From Desulfonatronovibrio sp. (GTDB taxonomy: Bacteria > Desulfobacterota > Desulfovibrionia > Desulfovibrionales > Desulfonatronovibrionaceae), in NCBI GenBank assembly GCA_003558575.1, contig PWPY01000133.1:1-8199 (forward strand): DNA of 8,199 nucleotides. The letters run 5' to 3'. The notes under the pieces were generated by a model, which had not been told where the DNA came from, ran no database searches, and worked only from the letters and a program-made list of their open reading frames with translations. Position numbers and translations under genes: made by a program. Of this stretch, positions 4,626 to 8,199 are shown piece by piece. Position 1 is the stretch's first letter; each line of letters opens with the position of its first letter.

Positions 4626-5849
4626 ATGAGCCATATTTCACATCATATTTCCAACCAGAGGGACACGGTGATTGAGCTTCAGAAGAAGCTCACAGCTATT
4701 CCTGCTCTGGGCCCTGACAATGGTGGGCAGGGGGAAAAGGAAAAAGCTGATTTCTTATTGTCTTATCTTAAGAAAGCCGGATATGATGAGATTATTGAGA
4801 TAAATGCCCCTGACTCCAGATCTTCTGGAGGGTATCGCCCTAATATCATTGCAAGGATTCCAGGCAAGGAAAGTAAAAGGACACTCTGGATTATTTCCCA
4901 TATGGATATAGTTCCACCTGGAGACCTGAAACTCTGGGAAAGTGATCCATATATTCTCAGGGTTGAAGGTGATCTAATTTATGGGCGCGGGGTTGAAGAT
5001 AATCAGCAGGGAATGATTTCCTCAATACTGGCTGGCAATGCTTTTAAAGAACTTAATGTGCAACCTGATATAAACCTCGGCCTGATAATGGTGGCAGATG
5101 AAGAAACCGGCAATAAATACGGATTGCCTCATGTTCTTGAAGAACAAAAAGATCTTTTTACACATGATGACCTTTTTCTAGTTCCTGACTTCGGGAGTCC
5201 TGATTCAAAGCTTCTTGAAGTTGCTGAAAAAAGCATGCTCTGGATAAAAGCAATAGTTTGCGGACGCCAATGCCACGCTTCACGTCCTGATCATGGAATA
5301 AACTCCCTTGTGGCCAGTTCAGCTTTCGTATTGAGAGTTCAGGATTTATACAATTATTTTCCTGATGAAAGTGAGCTTTTTACCCCACCTGGATCTACTT
5401 TCTGCCCCACCAGAAAAGAGGCCAATGTTCCCAATATTAATACTATCCCTGGTAAAGATATATTTTATATTGATTGTCGGGTTCTCCCTAATTATCAGCT
5501 TGAAGATGTTTTGAGCAGGGTCACTGCTATTTCTAAAGAAATCGAAAAAGAATACAATGTAAAGATTACCCTTGAAACAGTGCTTAGTGAACAGTCCGCA
5601 CCTTTTACAGATCCTTCATGCGAAACTGTTCAAAAACTTTCCCGGGCCATAACTTCCGTGCTTGGAGTTGAGCCTGTGCCCCAGGGAATAGGAGGCGGAA
5701 CAGTTGCCTCCTTCCTGCGCCACCAAGGTTATGACGCAGCTGTCTGGTCAACATTGTCCGGCACAGCACATCAGCCAAACGAATGCTCAAGCATTAAAAG
5801 CACTATTAATGACGCCATGGTCATGGCCTGCATGGCTTCCCCCTGGTAG
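4626..5849 (+). CDS. M20-family metallohydrolase (ArgE/DapE-like)
   Basis: A 407-residue dinuclear-zinc amidohydrolase of the M20 peptidase/deacylase family, full length. Metal and catalytic residues are visible in order: His92 and Asp94 in [10 protein letters not shown], bridging Asp125 in [10 protein letters not shown], catalytic Glu159 and ligand Glu160 in VADEETGN, Asp188 in [10 protein letters not shown], and His382 in SGTAHQPNE. The dimerisation/lid domain between about 200 and 320 carries [11 protein letters not shown], with the His (217) usually contributed across the dimer. A glycine-rich [10 protein letters not shown] (354-363) precedes the last ligand. Such enzymes cleave N-acyl amino acids or small peptides in the cytosol; the substrate cannot be named. 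Because dapL makes the succinyl route to diaminopimelate unnecessary, I do not call it dapE. AGGGG (4617-4621) precedes the ATG. mnmG begins 8 bp after its stop, so the two are probably co-transcribed. Confidence 0.9.
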   Translation: MSHISHHISNQRDTVIELQKKLTAIPALGPDNGGQGEKEKADFLLSYLKKAGYDEIIEINAPDSRSSGGYRPNIIARIPGKESKRTLWIISHMDIVPPGDLKLWESDPYILRVEGDLIYGRGVEDNQQGMISSILAGNAFKELNVQPDINLGLIMVADEETGNKYGLPHVLEEQKDLFTHDDLFLVPDFGSPDSKLLEVAEKSMLWIKAIVCGRQCHASRPDHGINSLVASSAFVLRVQDLYNYFPDESELFTPPGSTFCPTRKEANVPNINTIPGKDIFYIDCRVLPNYQLEDVLSRVTAISKEIEKEYNVKITLETVLSEQSAPFTDPSCETVQKLSRAITSVLGVEPVPQGIGGGTVASFLRHQGYDAAVWSTLSGTAHQPNECSSIKSTINDAMVMACMASPW

Positions 5850-5857
5850 CATTTTCA

Positions 5858-7750
5858 ATGCATAAACCCCCACTTCCTGAAATATTCGATGTAATAGTAG
5901 TCGGTGCAGGACATGCCGGATGTGAAGCCTGTCATACTGCTGCCTCCATGGGATTTAAAACCCTTCTTCTGACCATAAATATTGACCGTATTGGACATCT
6001 TTCCTGCAACCCTGCCATTGGCGGACTGGCCAAGGGGCATATGGTCAGGGAAATTGATGCCATGGGCGGTATAATGGGGGTCTGGGCAGACAGTGCCGGG
6101 ATTCAATTTCGCAGACTTAACACCAGGAAAGGCCCTGCGGTTCGTTCCACCAGGGCCCAGATAGATCGCCAGAAATACTTGAGTGTTGTCCAGAAAACTC
6201 TGTTCACCATGGATGATCTTTACATAAGAGAAGCCTCGGTTGAAGATATCCTGATTGAAAATGGTCAAGTAAAGGGAGTTAAGACCAGAATCGGTGAAAA
6301 AATTGCCTGTAAAAAACTAATCCTCACTACAGGAACATTTATGCAGGGATTGATTCACATCGGCCTTGATAATTATCAGGGAGGAAGATTGGGTGATCCG
6401 GCCAGCATTGGTCTTTCCCGTTCTCTTGAAAAAGCCGGGCTGAAGCTCGGGCGGTTAAAAACAGGCACAGTTCCCAGGCTTCTGGGTGACAGTATTGATT
6501 TTTCAGTTATGGAAGCTCAGCACGGTGATACTCCGCCGCCACGTTTCAGTTTCAGGGAAAAACCAGAGTTGTTGCCTCAAAAGCCCTGCTATATTACCTA
6601 TACAAATGAAAGGACCCACGAATCCATCAGAAAGGGGTTTGAACGCTCGCCACTTTTTCAGGGGGTGATCCAGGGTACAGGAGCAAGGTACTGCCCCTCC
6701 ATTGAAGATAAAGTGGCCCGGTTTCCAGAAAAGGACAGACATCAGATTTTTGTGGAACCAGAGGGCTTAAGCAGCTTTGAGTTTTATCCTAATGGTATAC
6801 CCACCAGCCTTCCCTTAGATATTCAGAAAGAAATGCTCAGTACCATTCCTGGCCTTGAAAATGCCATTATTGTCAGGCCGGGGTACGCTATTGAGTATGA
6901 CTTTATTTTTCCCACCCAGTTAAAACCCTCCCTTGAAACTAAACCTGTCTCTGGATTATATTCAGCTGGACAGATAAATGGAACTTCAGGTTATGAGGAA
7001 GCAGCAGCTCAGGGATTATGGGCTGCAATTAATGCCTGCAGAAGTCTTCAGGGAAACCAGGACTTTGTATTAAAACGCAGTGATGCCTACATGGCGGTTC
7101 TGGTTGACGACCTGATTACCAAAGGGACAATGGAGCCATACCGTATGTTCACTTCCAGGGCAGAATACAGGCTGTTGCTCCGGGAAGATAATGCTGACCA
7201 GAGATTGACTCCGGCAGGACGTGATCTTGGCCTGGTCAAAGACGATCATTGGAAAATTTTCCAGAAAAAGCTATCCAGGATGGAACAGCTTAAAAAGGGG
7301 CTTGATTCAATTATTATCCGCCCGGATACCCCTACCAGGTCACTACTGGAAAATGTTGGGGCTTCCATTCCCAAAAAAGCAATTACTTTATCAGAACTTC
7401 TTCGTCAGCCGCAACTTGAAATGCATGATCTTGAACCTTTCTGGTCAGAACTTGAAGAATTTGATAGGGAAATCCTTGAGCAGGTTCAAACCGAGATTAA
7501 ATTTGAAGGATATTTAAAGCGCCAGGAAGAGCTGGTTCGCCGGGCTGAATATCTTGAAAATTATGAAATACCTATAGGAATTGATTTCAGATCCATCCCC
7601 GGTCTTTCTACCGAGGTTGTGGAAAAGCTCAGCAATATTCAGCCAAGAACCTTAGGGCAGGCAGGAAGGATTTCCGGGGTTACCCCAGCGGCGTTATCAA
7701 GTTTGGAAGTTTTTATCAGAGCCTGTCAGAGACGTTCTCAAACCAGATAA
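5858..7750 (+). CDS. mnmG: tRNA uridine-5-carboxymethylaminomethyl(34) synthesis enzyme MnmG (GidA)
   Basis: A 630-residue FAD enzyme, typical MnmG length. With its partner MnmE (not in this window) it uses methylene-tetrahydrofolate and FAD to build the 5-aminomethyl or carboxymethylaminomethyl group on wobble U34 of tRNAs reading split codon boxes. The Rossmann motif is GAGHAG (16-21) in [14 protein letters not shown]. Other family markers are [12 protein letters not shown] (49-60), the [16 protein letters not shown] stretch (88-103), GYEEAAAQG (378-386) and [17 protein letters not shown] (from 434). The C-terminal helical region binds tRNA and MnmE. The start 8 bp after the M20 stop has no clear Shine-Dalgarno sequence, so initiation is probably coupled to the upstream gene. 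N-terminal residues 1-10 precede the FAD fold normally, which supports this ATG. Confidence 0.97.
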   Translation: MHKPPLPEIFDVIVVGAGHAGCEACHTAASMGFKTLLLTINIDRIGHLSCNPAIGGLAKGHMVREIDAMGGIMGVWADSAGIQFRRLNTRKGPAVRSTRAQIDRQKYLSVVQKTLFTMDDLYIREASVEDILIENGQVKGVKTRIGEKIACKKLILTTGTFMQGLIHIGLDNYQGGRLGDPASIGLSRSLEKAGLKLGRLKTGTVPRLLGDSIDFSVMEAQHGDTPPPRFSFREKPELLPQKPCYITYTNERTHESIRKGFERSPLFQGVIQGTGARYCPSIEDKVARFPEKDRHQIFVEPEGLSSFEFYPNGIPTSLPLDIQKEMLSTIPGLENAIIVRPGYAIEYDFIFPTQLKPSLETKPVSGLYSAGQINGTSGYEEAAAQGLWAAINACRSLQGNQDFVLKRSDAYMAVLVDDLITKGTMEPYRMFTSRAEYRLLLREDNADQRLTPAGRDLGLVKDDHWKIFQKKLSRMEQLKKGLDSIIIRPDTPTRSLLENVGASIPKKAITLSELLRQPQLEMHDLEPFWSELEEFDREILEQVQTEIKFEGYLKRQEELVRRAEYLENYEIPIGIDFRSIPGLSTEVVEKLSNIQPRTLGQAGRISGVTPAALSSLEVFIRACQRRSQTR

Positions 7751-7803
7751 TTTTGATCTTTGTGAGTGCTCATCCTCGTTACTTTGGGGTAGAAGTAATT
7801 GTT

Positions 7804-7983
7804 ATGATAATTTGGTCTTGTTTTTCAATTGCGGTGAATATTCACAAAGATAGTATTGAAAAATTAAAAAAAATGCTTCAAGATGACTATGTTCACAATT
7901 TTTGTGTGGACACTGACAAGGCTTTTGAGCAGGAAGGTAGTGAGCAGCTACGATTTCTTTTAAATCCGTATCTCAGGTGTTAA
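7804..7983 (+). CDS. Small hypothetical protein between mnmG and a membrane protein gene
   Basis: From the ATG at 7804 the frame encodes 59 residues. The first dozen are hydrophobic (MIIWSCFSIAVNI), and the rest is a charged segment with KDSIEKLKKMLQDDY and a C-terminal Cys. I do not recognise a family. The frame is open back to the mnmG stop, so GTG (7762) or TTG (7753) could also start it, giving up to 76 residues. A purine-rich GGGGTAGAAG (7786-7795) eight bases before the ATG favours 7804. Its stop is directly followed by the next ATG (TAAATG), suggesting that the two are translated as a coupled pair. It is more likely real than chance because of this spacing, but it is unproven. Confidence 0.5.
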   Translation: MIIWSCFSIAVNIHKDSIEKLKKMLQDDYVHNFCVDTDKAFEQEGSEQLRFLLNPYLRC

Positions 7984-8199
7984 ATGAATCAGCAGTTCTG
8001 GCCACAGATAAGTTCCAGTTTTCAAAATACAGTAATGCAAAGTGCGGGATATGTGTTTCTTTTTATTGTCCTGGTATTGATTGCACTGCTTGTCTTGCTG
8101 TATGTTATCAAACTTAGAGTAACGGCAAATAAATCAGCACAATCCCATGGTCTTTTTGAAGTTGCTTCAAATAAGGAAATAACCCGTATTTTTGAGACA
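7984..8199 (+). CDS. Single-pass membrane protein, N-terminal part (3' end beyond window)
   Basis: The frame is open from the ATG abutting the previous stop to the right edge, giving 72 residues. A short N-terminal segment (1-21) is followed by a strong membrane helix (about 22-42, GYVFLFIVLVLIALLVLLYVI) and then a basic stretch (KLR), so the C-terminal domain is probably cytoplasmic. The last visible residues (LFEVASNKEITRIFE) look like the start of a helical soluble domain. AGGTG (7975-7979) inside the upstream gene serves as ribosome binding site. Membrane-anchored signalling proteins such as PilZ-type ones can look like this, but the defining domain is not in view, so no function is assigned. 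Confidence 0.75.
   Translation, partial: MNQQFWPQISSSFQNTVMQSAGYVFLFIVLVLIALLVLLYVIKLRVTANKSAQSHGLFEVASNKEITRIFET

Noticed and set aside
4626..5849. Calling the M20 hydrolase dapE (succinyl-diaminopimelate desuccinylase)
   Set aside because: DapL in the same window bypasses the succinyl route, and the M20 family covers many substrates; the sequence does not identify one.
5855..6268. 137-codon antisense ORF over the 5' part of mnmG
   Set aside because: It is fully antisense to a conserved mnmG coding region and its translation resembles nothing; it is a codon-bias artefact.
7753..7983. Long form of the small ORF starting at TTG 7753
   Set aside because: The TTG lies two bases after the mnmG stop with no ribosome binding site; ATG 7804 has a purine-rich site at proper spacing.

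Overview
The window looks like chromosomal DNA from a deltaproteobacterial sulfate reducer, most likely of the Desulfovibrionales (a Desulfonatronospira- or Desulfonatronovibrio-like genome of moderate GC). This is an inference from gene content: a DapL-type diaminopimelate aminotransferase, a PxxKW cysteine-rich protein, a HesB/IscA-like selenoprotein of the kind known from Deltaproteobacteria, and dispersed GTCA...CCGG palindromes.

Layout. Positions 1-799 (minus) hold an incomplete gene that runs off the left edge. It joins a CDP-archaeol-synthase-like membrane domain to the start of a calcineurin-like metallophosphatase. Positions 800-1142 contain a puzzling open extension of that frame, two palindromic repeats in inverted orientation, and little else. 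dapL (1143-2363, minus) follows. It is divergent from an EamA/DMT-family transporter (2906-3811, plus), and two promoter-like sequences lie back to back between them. The leader of the transporter has been invaded by a 301-bp foldback element (2586-2886). The element has long imperfect terminal inverted repeats and a perfect 8-bp target duplication, TTAATGAC.

The most important gene is at 3859-4158. It is a 99-residue HesB/IscA-like protein interrupted by an in-frame TGA at codon 32, which is best read as selenocysteine. A stem-loop placed correctly for a bacterial SECIS lies just downstream. Conventional gene calling breaks or misses this gene. It is followed by a structured 3' region with a good rho-independent terminator, then by the PxxKW cysteine-rich protein (4295-4585).

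The last block is a plus-strand cluster: an M20-family metallohydrolase (4626-5849), mnmG (5858-7750, tRNA wobble-uridine modification), a small unrecognised protein (about 7804-7983), and the N-terminal part of a single-pass membrane protein (7984 to the right edge). Very short gaps suggest co-transcription from the M20 gene onward.

The main observations beyond routine annotation are the selenocysteine gene, the MITE-like element with its target duplication in the transporter leader, the two-domain fusion at the left edge, and the structured RNA downstream of the selenoprotein. No CRISPR array, tRNA or rRNA gene was seen.
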